64,000 nucleotides of DNA from Kitasatospora griseola (GTDB taxonomy: Bacteria > Actinomycetota > Actinomycetes > Streptomycetales > Streptomycetaceae), in the NCBI RefSeq assembly GCF_014648555.1, contig NZ_BMRI01000013.1, positions 97,605-161,604 of the forward strand, in the 5' to 3' direction. The notes beneath the pieces are model-generated. The model saw only the letters and a list, made by a program, of their open reading frames with translations, did not search any database and was not told the DNA's origin. Within the stretch, counting starts at the first letter, position 1, and every line of letters begins with the position of its first letter. This document shows, one piece after another, positions 34,146 through 46,301 of this stretch. Both the position numbers and the translations under genes were made by a program.

Positions 34146-34209
34146 CCCCTCAGCGCGCTGTGCCCGCCGTCCGACCGTGGTCGAGCGGCGGGCACAGCGC
34201 GCTGAGGGG
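34146..34209. terminator. Very long bidirectional stem-loop
   Basis: Perfect 24-bp arms (34146-34169 and 34186-34209) enclose 16 bases, which themselves contain GACC/GGTC. It lies between two convergent stop codons, 21 bp from one and 3 bp from the other, so it is likely to terminate both transcripts. Confidence 0.85.
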
Positions 34210-34212
34210 TAC

Positions 34213-34500
34213 TCAGTTGACCGACCGGAGAATGACGTCGTCGTAGTCCCAGGCGGGGTCGTCGGTGTCCGGCCAGTTCGCGGTCTCCACTTCGGTCTCG
34301 GGGCCGACCTCGACGACGGCGTGCCGGGCGGCGAGTTCCTCGTCGAGCCGGTACTCCTCGCTGCGCTGCCGCTCGGTGCGGTAGTGGTCGGCGGAGTGCG
34401 GCTCGGCGGGGAACAGCTCGGTCCGGCCGACGCCGGTGGGGCGCAGGTCGTCGGGGGCGGGGTCGGTCTTCTCGGCGATTCGTCCACGGTGCAGAGTCAT
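34213..34500 (-). CDS. Small hypothetical protein, 95 residues
   Basis: An ATG at 34500 opens a 95-residue acidic protein with no membrane segment. Conserved-looking features are RTELFPAEPHSADHYRTER in the middle and NWPDTDDPAWDYDDVILRS at the end. The tail pattern suggests a small regulatory or binding protein, but I do not recognise the family. It is convergent with the secreted lipoprotein gene. Confidence 0.65.
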   Translation of the reverse strand: MTLHRGRIAEKTDPAPDDLRPTGVGRTELFPAEPHSADHYRTERQRSEEYRLDEELAARHAVVEVGPETEVETANWPDTDDPAWDYDDVILRSVN

Positions 34501-34814
34501 GCGTCCATAGTGGTTCGGCCCGCCCGGGCGGGCCCGGTGCCCGGCCGCAGTTCCCCCCGATCGGGTGTACGGGTGGTTCCATCCTCCCGATCGCCGTCCC
34601 GGCCACCGTCCCGACCGCCCGCCCAGCCGCCCTCCCGGCCGCCGTCCGATCGACCGTCCTTCAGGCGCGCCGGTCGGCCATCCGTTCGGCGGGCGCGGGC
34701 AACCCTTGCGACCGAACCCGGCTGGCCGCGGGCGGGGCGCGACCATAGCTTCGAGGCGGCGGGCGCGCGCCAACGCCGTCCGCGACCGCGACCCCTGGAA
34801 ATCGGCTCCCCCAG

Positions 34815-36032
34815 ATGACTCCTCTCTTCACCTCGAAACGCCCGCGAACCCGTCTCACCGCCGTTCTGCTCGCCTCTGCCGCCACCGTGCCGACCCTGTT
34901 GGCCGCCGCCCCGGTGCCGGCTTCGCCGTTCGCCGTGGCGTCCCCGGCCTTCCCGATCGCCACCGCCCCGACCGTGGCCCGCCCGAACCTCACCCGCCCG
35001 GACGCCACCCGCCCCAACGCCCCCGGACCGAACGCCGCCGGACCGAACGTGCACCGCGTCCAGCCCGGCGCCTCCGTGCAGGCCGCCGTCGACGCGGCCC
35101 ACCCGGGTGACGTGGTGGAGCTGGCGGCGGGCAACTACCCGGGCAGCGTCACCATCGCCACCGACGGGGTGACGCTGCGCGGGCAGGGCAACCGCTCCGT
35201 GCTGGTGCCCGACCCGGCCGACCACAGCGCCTGCGCCGCGGCCGGCAACGGGCTGTGCGTGACGGGTGTGGCGGACGACCGCGGGATGCCGGTGCGGCCG
35301 GTGTCGGGCGCGGTGGTGGAGTCACTGGCGGTGGCGGGTTTCGCGAAGAACGGGATCGCCGCCGCCGTCACCGACAAGTTGACGGTCCACCAGGTGGCGT
35401 CCCACGACAACGGCCTGCAGGGCATCAGCGTGGAGATGTCGACCCGCACCGTGCTCACCGAGAACGAGGCCCGGGACAACGGGCAGGCGGGGATCTTCGT
35501 CGCCAACTGGTTCGACCGCAAGGGCGGTGCGCTGGAGACCCGCGGCACCCAGGTGGCGGCGAACCGGCTGACCGGCAACCGGATCGGCCTGCAGTTGCGC
35601 CGGGTGCGGGACCTGACGGCGACCGGCAACCTGGCGTCCGGCAACTGCGGCGGCATCTTCGTGGTCGGTGACGACGGGGTGCCGCGGGCCGGTTCGCTGA
35701 GCGTCGCCAACAACGTGGTGCGCGCCAACAACCGCTACTGCGAACCCAATCCGCGCCTGGACTCGGTGCAGGGCACGGGCATCCTGCTGACCGGCACCGA
35801 GGACGTGGTGGTCTCCGAGAACCTGATCACCGACCACTCCGGAACGTCGCCGATGTCGGGCGGCATCGTGCTGTACCCGAGCGTGGTGGGCGCGCCGAAC
35901 GCCCGCGCCGTGGTCACCGACAACATCCTGGCCGACAACCTGCCGGTCGACCTCGCCGATCTCGACCAGCGCAACGGGAGCTCGTTCATGACCAACTCCT
36001 GCCGCACCTCCCAGCCCGCCGGTCACTGCTGA
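34815..36032 (+). CDS. Secreted right-handed beta-helix protein
   Basis: The 405-residue protein has a signal peptide (RTRLTAVLLASAATVPTLLAA), a Pro/Asn-rich linker, and a parallel beta-helix (PF13229/NosD type). Repeats of about 22 residues such as HDNGLQGISVEMSTRTVL, ENEARDNGQAGIFVANWF and NLASGNCGGIFVVGDDG show the coil rungs. Such proteins are extracellular polysaccharide lyases or binders. The early VQPGASVQAAVDAAHPGDVVELAAGNY segment is typical of the family's first rung. It lies 67 bp upstream of the O-methyltransferase on the same strand. Confidence 0.88.
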   Translation: MTPLFTSKRPRTRLTAVLLASAATVPTLLAAAPVPASPFAVASPAFPIATAPTVARPNLTRPDATRPNAPGPNAAGPNVHRVQPGASVQAAVDAAHPGDVVELAAGNYPGSVTIATDGVTLRGQGNRSVLVPDPADHSACAAAGNGLCVTGVADDRGMPVRPVSGAVVESLAVAGFAKNGIAAAVTDKLTVHQVASHDNGLQGISVEMSTRTVLTENEARDNGQAGIFVANWFDRKGGALETRGTQVAANRLTGNRIGLQLRRVRDLTATGNLASGNCGGIFVVGDDGVPRAGSLSVANNVVRANNRYCEPNPRLDSVQGTGILLTGTEDVVVSENLITDHSGTSPMSGGIVLYPSVVGAPNARAVVTDNILADNLPVDLADLDQRNGSSFMTNSCRTSQPAGHC

Positions 36033-36099
36033 CCCGTCCGCCGGCCACTGCTGACCGGCCCTCCGAGCCCTCCAGCCCCGACGAAAGGCCGACGCGCCC

Positions 36100-37194
36100 A
36101 TGACCTCCGCCCCGACCCGACCCGTCCTGTCCTCCTCCCCCGCCGTCGCAGCCACCACGGCACCCGACGGCGCGGCCGCCGCACCCGCCGTGCCGCCCGC
36201 GATGCTGTTGCGCGAGCTGGCCTTTGGCGCCGCCTGCGCGGGCGCGGTGCGCGCCGCCGCCAGCCTGAAACTGGCCGACGCGTTGGACGAACAACCCGCC
36301 ACCGCAGAGGAGTTGGCGGTTCGCCTGGATGTCCCGGCCGTCCCGTTGGAGCGCCTGCTGCGGGCCCTGGTCTGCTACGAGGTGTTCGCCGCGACGGGTG
36401 ACGGCCGCTTCCGCCACACCCCGCTGTCGCGCCTGCTGCGCACCGACGAGCCCGGCAGCCTGCGCGACATCGCGCTGTGGTGCACCGAGCCGTGGACGTG
36501 GCAGTCCTGGTCCCGGCTGGACGACGCGGTGCGCACCGGGCGCAGCGTGTTCGCCGACGCCTTCGGCAAGGAGTTCTTCCAGTACCTGCACGACGACGCG
36601 CCGGACTCGGCGGCCCTGTTCAACCGGGCGATGACGCAGTCCAGCCGGCAGTCCGCGCAGGACCTGGCCGACTTCCTGGACCTGGCGGGCATCGCCACGG
36701 CGGCCGACATCGGCGGCGGCCAGGGGCAGGCGCTGGCGGCCCTGATGGAACGTCACCCGGGCCTGCACGGCACGCTGCTGGACCTGCCGAAGGTGGTCGA
36801 GCACGCCGATCCGCGGCTGCTGCCGGGCGGCCCGCTGGCCGACCGGGCGCGGCTGGTGCCGGGCGACTGCCGGGTGGCGATCCCGGTGCAGGCCGATCTG
36901 TACCTGGTGAAGAACATCCTGGAGTGGGACGACGAATCCACTCGCCGCACGCTGCGCAACCTGCGTCAGGTGGCCCGCCCGGGCGCCCGGGTGGTGATCG
37001 TGGAGAACCTGGTCGACGACTCCCCGTCGATGCGGTTCACCACCGCGATGGACCTGCTGCTGCTGCTCAACGTGGGCGGCGCCAAGCACACCCTGGGCAG
37101 CCTGACCGCGCTGATCGAGGAGTCCGGCCTGCTGCTGAAGGCCGTCGCCCCGGTCAACGCGTACCTGCACGCGTTCACCTGCGCCGTCCCCTGA
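36100..37194 (+). CDS. SAM-dependent O-methyltransferase (polyketide tailoring type)
   Basis: The 364-residue protein has the plan of aromatic polyketide O-methyltransferases (PF00891). An N-terminal helical dimerisation domain contains LLRELAFGAACAGAVRAAASLKLADAL. The SAM-binding core shows ATAADIGGGQGQALAALMER (motif I), HGTLLDLPKVVE, RLVPGDCRVAIPVQADLYLVKNIL and VIVENLV. It converges on the carboxylase and whiE-type genes and shares a palindromic terminator with them. A role in methylating the pigment is plausible but not shown; methyl transfer to another aromatic is possible. Confidence 0.85.
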   Translation: MTSAPTRPVLSSSPAVAATTAPDGAAAAPAVPPAMLLRELAFGAACAGAVRAAASLKLADALDEQPATAEELAVRLDVPAVPLERLLRALVCYEVFAATGDGRFRHTPLSRLLRTDEPGSLRDIALWCTEPWTWQSWSRLDDAVRTGRSVFADAFGKEFFQYLHDDAPDSAALFNRAMTQSSRQSAQDLADFLDLAGIATAADIGGGQGQALAALMERHPGLHGTLLDLPKVVEHADPRLLPGGPLADRARLVPGDCRVAIPVQADLYLVKNILEWDDESTRRTLRNLRQVARPGARVVIVENLVDDSPSMRFTTAMDLLLLLNVGGAKHTLGSLTALIEESGLLLKAVAPVNAYLHAFTCAVP

Positions 37195-37224
37195 GCCGCG
37201 CCCACGGCGCAGTCGGCCAGAAGC

Positions 37225-37256
37225 AAGCCGTCCGGACCAGCTGGTCCGGACGGCTT
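37225..37256. terminator. Perfect 32-bp palindrome between convergent genes
   Basis: The 16-bp arms meet without a spacer at 37240/37241. It lies 30 bp after the O-methyltransferase stop and 18 bp from the AccC stop, so it probably ends both transcripts. CAGAAG and CTTCTG just outside add a few base pairs. Confidence 0.85.
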
Positions 37257-37274
37257 CTGACGTTTCGGAACCGG

Positions 37275-38636
37275 CTATCCGGCCGCGGCCTCCGCCGCCA
37301 TCTCGGCGACCAGCCCGGTGGTGTGCCGGCCGGCCCGGAAGCGCGGGTCGGCGAGGGTGCGGCGCAGGTAGTCGGTGGTGGTGCGGACGCCCGGGCCGTC
37401 GATGCGGAACTCGGCGAGGGCGCGGTCGAGGCGGGCGACGGCCTGTTCCCGGTCGGGCGCCCAGGCGATGGTCTTGGCGAGCAGCGAGTCGTAGTCGGGG
37501 CCGATCGGCCAGCCGGGGTAGGCGTGGGTGTCGACCCGGACGAACGGGCCGCCGGGCGGGACGAATTCGGTGAGCAGCCCGGGGGTGGGCAGGAAGCCGC
37601 GTTCGGGGTCCTCGGCGTTGACCCGGGCCTCGACGGCCGCGCCGCGCGGTCGGACGGCGTCCTGGCGGAGCGTCAGGGGTTCGCCGGCGGCGATGGTGAG
37701 CTGTTCGCGGACCAGGTCGATGCCGGTGACCATCTCGGTGACGGGGTGTTCGACCTGGAGGCGGCAGTTGACCTCCATCAGGTGGAACGCCCCGTCGGGG
37801 GCGAGCACGAACTCGAAGGTGGCGGCGCCGACGTAGCCGACGGCGAGGGCGCCGCGGACGGCGGCGGCGCAGATCTCGTGGCGCAGCGGGTCGGGCAGGT
37901 TGGGTGCGGGCGATTCCTCGATGAGCTTCTGGTGCCGGCGTTGCACGGAGCAGTCGCGTTCGCCGAGGTGGACGGCGTTGCCGTGGCGGTCGCAGAGCAC
38001 CTGGACCTCGATGTGCCGGGCGCCGTCGACGTAGCGTTCCAGGTAGAGCCGCTCGTCGCCGAAGACGGCGCGGGCGTGGGCCCGGGTCTCCTGGAAGGCG
38101 GTGGGCAGGTCGGCGGGGTCGCGGACGACGGCCATGCCGCGTCCGCCGCCCCCGGCGACGGCTTTGAGGATGACGGGGTAGCCGGTGCGGGCGGCGATCT
38201 CGCGGGCTTCGGCGGGGCTGCGGACGGCGCCGGTGGAGCCGGGCAGCACGGGCAGGCCGGCTTCGGCCATCAGTCGGCGGGCCACCGATTTGTCGCCGAG
38301 CTGTTCGATGACCTGCGGGGGCGGGCCGATGAAGGTGAGGCCGTTGGCTTCGCAGATCTCGGCGAAGTCGGGGTCCTCGGAGAGGAACCCGTAGCCGGGG
38401 TGGACGGCCTGGGCGCCGGTGAGCCGGGCGGCTTCGACGATGGACGGGATGTGCAGGTAGCTGGCTCTGGCGGCGGCCGGTCCGAGGTGGACGGCCCGGT
38501 CGGCGAAGCGGACCACCGCCGAGTCGCGGTCGGCGGTGGAGTACAGGGCGACGGTGCGGATGCCCATCTCCCGGCAGGTGCGGGCGATCCGCAGGGCGAT
38601 CTCGCCGCGGTTGGCGATCAGCACGGTGGTGAACAT
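37275..38636 (-). CDS. accC: Biotin carboxylase subunit of acetyl-CoA carboxylase
   Basis: The 453-residue ATP-grasp protein carboxylates the biotin of BCCP. Biotin carboxylase motifs are clear: VLIANRGEIALRIARTCREMG, HPGYGFLSEDPDFAEICE, FIGPPPQVIEQLGDKSVARR, LKAVAGGGGRGMAVV (glycine loop), RHIEVQVLCDRHGNAVHLGERDCSVQRRHQKLIEESP, and MEVNCRLQVEHPVTEMVTG. It is a stand-alone AccC without a BCCP domain, as the BCCP is the separate gene 9 bp upstream. Here it supplies malonyl-CoA, most likely for the adjacent type II polyketide synthase. Confidence 0.93.
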   Translation of the reverse strand: MFTTVLIANRGEIALRIARTCREMGIRTVALYSTADRDSAVVRFADRAVHLGPAAARASYLHIPSIVEAARLTGAQAVHPGYGFLSEDPDFAEICEANGLTFIGPPPQVIEQLGDKSVARRLMAEAGLPVLPGSTGAVRSPAEAREIAARTGYPVILKAVAGGGGRGMAVVRDPADLPTAFQETRAHARAVFGDERLYLERYVDGARHIEVQVLCDRHGNAVHLGERDCSVQRRHQKLIEESPAPNLPDPLRHEICAAAVRGALAVGYVGAATFEFVLAPDGAFHLMEVNCRLQVEHPVTEMVTGIDLVREQLTIAAGEPLTLRQDAVRPRGAAVEARVNAEDPERGFLPTPGLLTEFVPPGGPFVRVDTHAYPGWPIGPDYDSLLAKTIAWAPDREQAVARLDRALAEFRIDGPGVRTTTDYLRRTLADPRFRAGRHTTGLVAEMAAEAAAG

Positions 38637-38645
38637 GCGGGCCCC

Positions 38646-39157
38646 CTACGCGGGTTCGACGGCGATCAGTCGCTGCTGGAACTCCACTGCGGCGCCGTCG
38701 GCGGCGAGGATCTCCACCACCCGGCCGGCGATGTCGGCCTCGACGGGGCTCATCATCTTCATCACTTCGAGGATGCCGATCGGCTGGCCTGCGGTGACGG
38801 TGTCGCCGACGGCGACGAACGGCGACGCGCCCGGTTCGGGCGCGTGGTAGTAGGTGCCGATCATCGGGGCGCACACGTGGTGCAGGCCGTCCCCGGGTTC
38901 CGGTCCGGCCGAGGAGGCCTGACCGTCCGCCATCGGCACGCCACCGCCGTCGGGGGCGCTGGGGTCGTCCCATTCGACCTCGACGGCGGTGCCGAGGTGT
39001 TCGAGCCGGATCCGGCGCGGTGGTCGGGTGCTGGTGCGGGCCAGTTCGGCGACGCTGCGGCACAGTTCGGCGAGGTCCGCGACCTGGTCGGGGCCGCCGG
39101 ATCCGTCACCGGTGAGGGCGATCCGTCCGTGGGACGGCGGGTGTTTCACCTCGACGG

Positions 39158-39161
<4 letters not shown>
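38646..39161 (-). CDS. accB: Biotin carboxyl carrier protein
   Basis: The 171-residue protein has a variable N-terminal part with an acidic [13 protein letters not shown] segment and a C-terminal biotinyl domain. [23 protein letters not shown] precedes [13 protein letters not shown], in which Lys135 is the biotinylation site. ATG 39161 overlaps the stop of the carboxyltransferase gene (ATGA), so the two are translationally coupled, and accC begins 9 bp after its end. Confidence 0.93.
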
Positions 39162-40840
<1,679 letters not shown>

Positions 40841-40909
40841 GGCGGCTCTCCCTTCCCATCTGCAATTCCTGTGCAAGTCCCCGCTCGATGTCCTCGGGCA
40901 GGGGGTGGT

Positions 40910-41950
<1,041 letters not shown>

Positions 41951-41976
41951 CTGTTGCTCCTTGCGGTGGGGTGGGG

Positions 41977-43200
41977 TCAGGCCCGGCGCAGCACGAGGGC
42001 CGTGTTGGAGCCCATCTGGCCGCGGCTGAGCACCAGGGCGGTGCGCAGTTCGGCGGGCCGCGGGTGGCCGATGACCAGGTCGAGGCCGTACGGGCAGTCC
42101 TCGGTGTGCGGGGTGGGCGGGATCAGGCCCTGTTCGAGGGCGAGCACGGCGGCGGCCACGTCCAGCGCGGGGGCGCCGCAGTGGGCGCGGCCGAAGCCGG
42201 CCTTGGGGGCGGTGACGGGTACCCGCTCGGCGTGGTCGCCGAGGGCGTCGGCCAGGGCGAGGGCTTCGGCGCGGTCGGCCTCGGGGACGCCGAGGGCGTC
42301 GGCGAAGACCACGTCGATCTCGTCGGGCGCGCAGTGCGCCTCGGCGAGGGCGCCGCGGACGGCGTGGGCGAGCCCTTCGCGGCTCTCGGCCCAGCGGGCG
42401 GCGCCGGTGAAGGTGGCGGTGTGTCCGGCTATCCGGGCCCGGGTGCGGGCGCCGCGCCGGCGGGCGCTCTCGGCGTCCTCGACCACGAACATGGCGCCGC
42501 CCTCGGCGGGGACGAAGCCGACCGCGTCGGAGCCGAACGGCCGGTAGGCGCGGTCGGGGTCGTCGGCGGTGGACAGCCCCGGGTAGCCGAGTTGGCAGAC
42601 CATCGAGTACGGGGCGATGGGTGCTTCGGCGGCGCCGGCCAGCACGGTGTCGGTGCCGCGGCCGACGGCGCGGGCGGCGTGCGCGAGCGCGTCGAGGCCG
42701 CCGGCCTCGTCGGAGGCGACCACGCCGCACGGTCCCTTGAAGCCGCCGCGGATGGAGATCTGGCCGGTGGAGGCGGCGTAGAACCAGGCGATCGACTGGT
42801 ACGGGCCGACGTGGTGGGGTCCTTCGGCCCACAGGTGCTGGAGTTCGCGCTGGCCGAACTCGCCGCCGCCGGAGCCGGCGGCGGTGACCACGGCCACCTG
42901 GAACGGGTCGTCCGGGTGGGACGTCAGGTCGGCGTCGGACATGGCGAGTTCGGCGGCGGCCATCGCGAAGTGGGTGAACCGGTCGGTCTGCACCAGGTAG
43001 CGCGGCTCGACGTACTCCTCGGCGTCGAAGCCGCGGACCAGGCCGGCGATCTTCAGCGGGAGGTTCTCGCAGCCTTCGCGGTCGATCCGGGACAGCGCGG
43101 AACGGCCCTCGCCGAGGGCCTTCCAGTAGTCGTCGGCGCCGATGCCGTGCGGGGAGATCACACCGACGCCGGTGATCACCGCACTGCGGGTGGGGCTCAT
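41977..43200 (-). CDS. whiE ORFIV: Chain-length factor (ketosynthase beta, WhiE-IV-like)
   Basis: The 407-residue protein pairs with the ketosynthase and sets the carbon chain length. It is recognisable as a KS-fold protein ([46 protein letters not shown]) but lacks the active-site cysteine. At that position, in [15 protein letters not shown], the sequence has Glu165, whereas well-studied chain-length factors carry Gln. The active-site histidines are also replaced. The start at 43200 overlaps the ketosynthase stop (ATGA), as needed for 1:1 expression. Confidence 0.94.
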   Translation of the reverse strand: MSPTRSAVITGVGVISPHGIGADDYWKALGEGRSALSRIDREGCENLPLKIAGLVRGFDAEEYVEPRYLVQTDRFTHFAMAAAELAMSDADLTSHPDDPFQVAVVTAAGSGGGEFGQRELQHLWAEGPHHVGPYQSIAWFYAASTGQISIRGGFKGPCGVVASDEAGGLDALAHAARAVGRGTDTVLAGAAEAPIAPYSMVCQLGYPGLSTADDPDRAYRPFGSDAVGFVPAEGGAMFVVEDAESARRRGARTRARIAGHTATFTGAARWAESREGLAHAVRGALAEAHCAPDEIDVVFADALGVPEADRAEALALADALGDHAERVPVTAPKAGFGRAHCGAPALDVAAAVLALEQGLIPPTPHTEDCPYGLDLVIGHPRPAELRTALVLSRGQMGSNTALVLRRA

Positions 43201-44459
43201 GCCGCCTCCGCTCTGCTCAGCACCACCGCGGACTGGAAGCCGCCGAAGCCGCTGCCCACCGACAGCACGTGGCGCAGCGGCAGTTCGCGGGCGGTGCGGG
43301 GGACGTAGTCGAGGTCGCACTCGGGGTCGCGTTCGGTGTAGTTGGCGGTCGGCGGGACCACGCCGTGGTGCAGGGCGAGGGTGCAGGCGACCAGTTCGAT
43401 GGCGCCGATCGCGCCGAGCGAGTGCCCGACCATCGACTTGATGGAGCTCATCGGGGTGCGCCTGGCGTGCGCGCCGAGGGAGCGTTTGACGGCGGCGGTC
43501 TCGTGCCGGTCGTTCTGCTTGGTCCCGGAGCCGTGCGCGTTGACGTAGTCGATGGCGTCGCCGGGCAGCCGCGCGTGGGCGAGGGCGCGGTCGATGGCTT
43601 CGGACATCTCCACGCCTTCCTGGGTGAGGCCGGTCATGTGGTAGGCGTTGCCGAAGGTGGCGAAGCCGCCGAGTTCGGCGTAGATCCGGGCGCCGCGCCG
43701 CTCGGCGTGCTCCCACTCCTCCAGCACGACGACGGCGCCGCCCTCGCCGAGCACGAAGCCGTCGCGGCTCTTGTCGAAGGGGCGGGAGGCGTGCTCGGGG
43801 TCGTCGTTGCGGGCGGAGGTGGCCTTGATGGCGTCGAAGCAGGCGACGGTGATCGGGGAGATCGGCGAGTCGCAGGCTCCGGCGACGATCACGTCGGCGC
43901 GGCCCTCCTCGATGGCGAGGGCGGCGTAGCCGACGGCGTCCAGGCCCGAGGTGCAGCCGGTGGAGACGGTCTGCACGGGGCCGTGCGCGCCGATCCGCTC
44001 GGCGACCGCGGAGGCCAGCGTGGCCGGGGTGAACGCCCGTTCCAGGTGCGGTTCGGCGGGCCGGTGGTCGACGCCCCAGTGCTCGCCGCGGCTGCTGACC
44101 AGCACGTAGTCGTGTTCGAGTCGGGTGGTGCCGCCGACCGCGGTGCCGAGCGAGACGCCCATCCGCCAGGGGTCCTCGCGCCCGGGGTCGAGTCCGGCGT
44201 CCGCGATCGCCTCGTCGGCGGCGACCAGCGCGAACTGCACGTAGCGGTCGTTGCGGGCGATCTGGTCGGCGGTCAGTCCGTGGGCGGCGGGGTCGAAGTC
44301 GCACTCGGCGGCGATCCGGGAACGGAAGCCGTCGGGGTCGAACAGGGTGATGCCGCGGGTGGCGGTGCGCCCGTCGGTGAGCAGCGCCCAGAACTGCGGG
44401 ACGCCGATGCCGCCGGGCGCGACCACGCCGATCCCGGTCACCGCGACGCGGCGGTTCAC
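43197..44459 (-). CDS. whiE ORFIII: Ketosynthase alpha (WhiE-III-like)
   Basis: The 420-residue enzyme condenses malonyl units. The catalytic set is intact: Cys169 in [12 protein letters not shown], His309 in [12 protein letters not shown] and His346 in [14 protein letters not shown]. The N-terminus ([15 protein letters not shown]) is typical of type II KS-alpha. The start is a GTG at 44459 that overlaps the cupin stop (GTGA). It is translationally coupled to the chain-length factor. The order cupin, KS, CLF, ACP, aromatase, cyclase is that of the spore-pigment locus. Confidence 0.96.
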   Translation of the reverse strand: MNRRVAVTGIGVVAPGGIGVPQFWALLTDGRTATRGITLFDPDGFRSRIAAECDFDPAAHGLTADQIARNDRYVQFALVAADEAIADAGLDPGREDPWRMGVSLGTAVGGTTRLEHDYVLVSSRGEHWGVDHRPAEPHLERAFTPATLASAVAERIGAHGPVQTVSTGCTSGLDAVGYAALAIEEGRADVIVAGACDSPISPITVACFDAIKATSARNDDPEHASRPFDKSRDGFVLGEGGAVVVLEEWEHAERRGARIYAELGGFATFGNAYHMTGLTQEGVEMSEAIDRALAHARLPGDAIDYVNAHGSGTKQNDRHETAAVKRSLGAHARRTPMSSIKSMVGHSLGAIGAIELVACTLALHHGVVPPTANYTERDPECDLDYVPRTARELPLRHVLSVGSGFGGFQSAVVLSRAEAA

Positions 44460-44887
44460 GAGGCCGCCCCGGCGGGTTCCGGCGGCCCCGATTCGGTGCC
44501 GCAGTGCTCCTCGGTGTCGACGTGGCCGAGGTCGGGGCGAGGTGCCAGCGGCCCCAGGTGGAACACCATCCGGGCCTGGCCGGCGCCGACGTTGCGGAAC
44601 CGGTGCCGCATCCCGATCGGGATCATCAGGCCCTGGTCGGGCCGCAGCGGCTGGGTCTTGCCGTCCAGGTCGACCTCGAGTTCGCCGGACATCACGAACA
44701 CGAACTCCTCGGAGTACGGGTGGTAGTGCTCGCCGATCCGCTCTCCGGGCTCGATGATCGCCACTCCCATGAATCCGCTGGTCGCACCGACCACCGGCGG
44801 GGTGAGCATGGCCCGCAGGTCGCCGCCGCGCTTGCGATTCGGGGGCGCGTCGTCGATGTGGACGACTCGTGGCATCTCGGTGGTCAT
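44456..44887 (-). CDS. whiE ORFII: Cupin-domain polyketide accessory protein (WhiE-II-like)
   Basis: The 143-residue protein contains one cupin barrel with [31 protein letters not shown] (histidine and glutamate metal ligands) and [16 protein letters not shown] (second motif). It corresponds to WhiE-II and TcmJ, which support early polyketide folding or oxidation. It precedes the ketosynthase and overlaps it by four bases. ATG 44887 lies 43 bases after the SchA/CurD gene. Confidence 0.92.
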   Translation of the reverse strand: MTTEMPRVVHIDDAPPNRKRGGDLRAMLTPPVVGATSGFMGVAIIEPGERIGEHYHPYSEEFVFVMSGELEVDLDGKTQPLRPDQGLMIPIGMRHRFRNVGAGQARMVFHLGPLAPRPDLGHVDTEEHCGTESGPPEPAGAAS

Positions 44888-44930
44888 GGTGGGCTTCCTC
44901 TCCGGCGTGGCGGTTTGAACGGGCGGGGGG

Positions 44931-46076
44931 TCAGACGTCGGCCGAGCGGCGGTCGGTGACGGGTGTCATCGCGCACTCGGCGAGCAGGTGGCGCAGGCCG
45001 TCGGCGCTGGGCACGGGGTGTTCGGCGGGGATGTCGGCGAGCTTGCCGAGCACCGCGGCGGCGCGCGGGCCGGCCACGCCGAGGGCGGTGGCGGGGTCGC
45101 TCGCGGGGTCGGTGAGCAGGTCGACCAGCCGGACCACCAGGTCGTCGCGGCGGTGGACGGTGGCCCGCACCAGCGGCGAGCCGGGGTCGGCGGCGGCGTG
45201 CGCGTCCTCGCCGGCCAGCAGTTCGGCGAGCGCCGCGCCGCAGCCGGGACGGACCGGGTACAGGTAGGCGTGCCGCTGCACCTGGCCGGACTTGAGCGCG
45301 GCGTGGTGGTGGACGGCGGGCAGCGCGGCGTGCTGGAAGAACACCCGGGCGGACATCGGGTCGTCCAGGTCGCGGTCCTCCTCCAGGTACGGGTTGATGG
45401 CCTCCTCGACGGCCCGCACCTCGGGCTGCTGGGCGACGTGCCGCAGCGCGGCGACCAGGTCGCCGGCCACTTCGACGCAGCGCACGATCCGGTTGCCACG
45501 CATGAACAGCGAGGTGCGCAGCAGCCGGGTGGTGTCGTCGACCCGGGCCTGCGGGGAGCGGTAGCCGGCCAGCAGCTCGGCGGCCTTGGCCTCGGTGCCG
45601 GGCTTGACGGTGAAGCTGAGCGCGTGCCGGACCACGCCGTCGGGGCCGGGCCGGGGCGCGGCGGGCACGCCGGGGTGGTGCTCGCCGGTGCGCAGCGGGG
45701 CGGCGGGGCTGTCGAAGGTGCGCTCACCGTGGGTCTCGCGCAGCACGGTGTAGCGCAGCGAGCGGGTGTCGCGGACGCAGCCGTGCAGCGGCTTGACCAT
45801 GTCGCGGTGGGCGGGGCTGTCGACCCAGGCGAGGAACGGCGCGGCGTCCTCCCATTCGCTGGTGATCAGCCAGCGGGCCGGGTCGTCGATGGACTGGCAG
45901 AGCTGGTCGCTGATGTGGCCGGGGACGGCGGACACCTGATGGCGCAGCAACTCGTAGACGTCCAGGAAGTGGTCCTGCGCGCCGTCGTGGACGTCGAGCA
46001 TCAGGACGACGCGAAGCCGGCCCGCGGCGGGCCGGACGGTGGTGGCGGTCTCCTCGGGTTCGGAGAGCAGGGTCAT
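44931..46076 (-). CDS. whiE ORFI: SchA/CurD-like protein (WhiE-I-like, ABM monooxygenase domain)
   Basis: The 381-residue product is the long first gene of spore-pigment loci. Its N-terminal part has an antibiotic-biosynthesis-monooxygenase (ABM) fold segment ([46 protein letters not shown]). The middle resembles SchA/CurD domains ([23 protein letters not shown], and the acidic [25 protein letters not shown]). No other function is certain. The ATG at 46076 faces the divergent hydroxylase gene, with 225 bp between them. Confidence 0.9.
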   Translation of the reverse strand: MTLLSEPEETATTVRPAAGRLRVVLMLDVHDGAQDHFLDVYELLRHQVSAVPGHISDQLCQSIDDPARWLITSEWEDAAPFLAWVDSPAHRDMVKPLHGCVRDTRSLRYTVLRETHGERTFDSPAAPLRTGEHHPGVPAAPRPGPDGVVRHALSFTVKPGTEAKAAELLAGYRSPQARVDDTTRLLRTSLFMRGNRIVRCVEVAGDLVAALRHVAQQPEVRAVEEAINPYLEEDRDLDDPMSARVFFQHAALPAVHHHAALKSGQVQRHAYLYPVRPGCGAALAELLAGEDAHAAADPGSPLVRATVHRRDDLVVRLVDLLTDPASDPATALGVAGPRAAAVLGKLADIPAEHPVPSADGLRHLLAECAMTPVTDRRSADV

Positions 46077-46301
46077 GGCTGCGGATCCTGTCGTTGGTTC
46101 GCACTGGGGGCCCTCGGCCGGTCGTCGGTGCGGGTCCGGTCGGCGGGCGGGGCCTGGTTCGCACTCGATCGTCAACGGGGGTCCGGGGCGGGCGCGAGAC
46201 TTCACGGCCATCCGGGCGAAGCACCCTGCGTGACCGTCGGCGGCGGGGGATGGATGCAGGGTCTGGCGCATCCAGCGCCCCGCACGGATGGAACAGAGCT
46301 G
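46077..46301. promoter_or_regulatory. Divergent promoter region of the pigment cluster
   Basis: The 225-bp gap should hold the promoters of the biosynthetic run and the hydroxylase. An 11-bp direct repeat, TGGTTCGCACT, occurs at 46095-46105 and 46155-46165, exactly 60 bp apart, which suits a regulator binding twice on the same DNA face. I see no clear WhiG- or SigF-type promoter. In S. coelicolor the corresponding promoters depend on developmental factors; that is known biology, not shown here. Confidence 0.5.

Noticed and set aside
35986-39063. Long Arg-rich minus-strand frame across the carboxylase genes
   Set aside because: It is the out-of-frame shadow of accC and BCCP, which have intact motifs in another frame.
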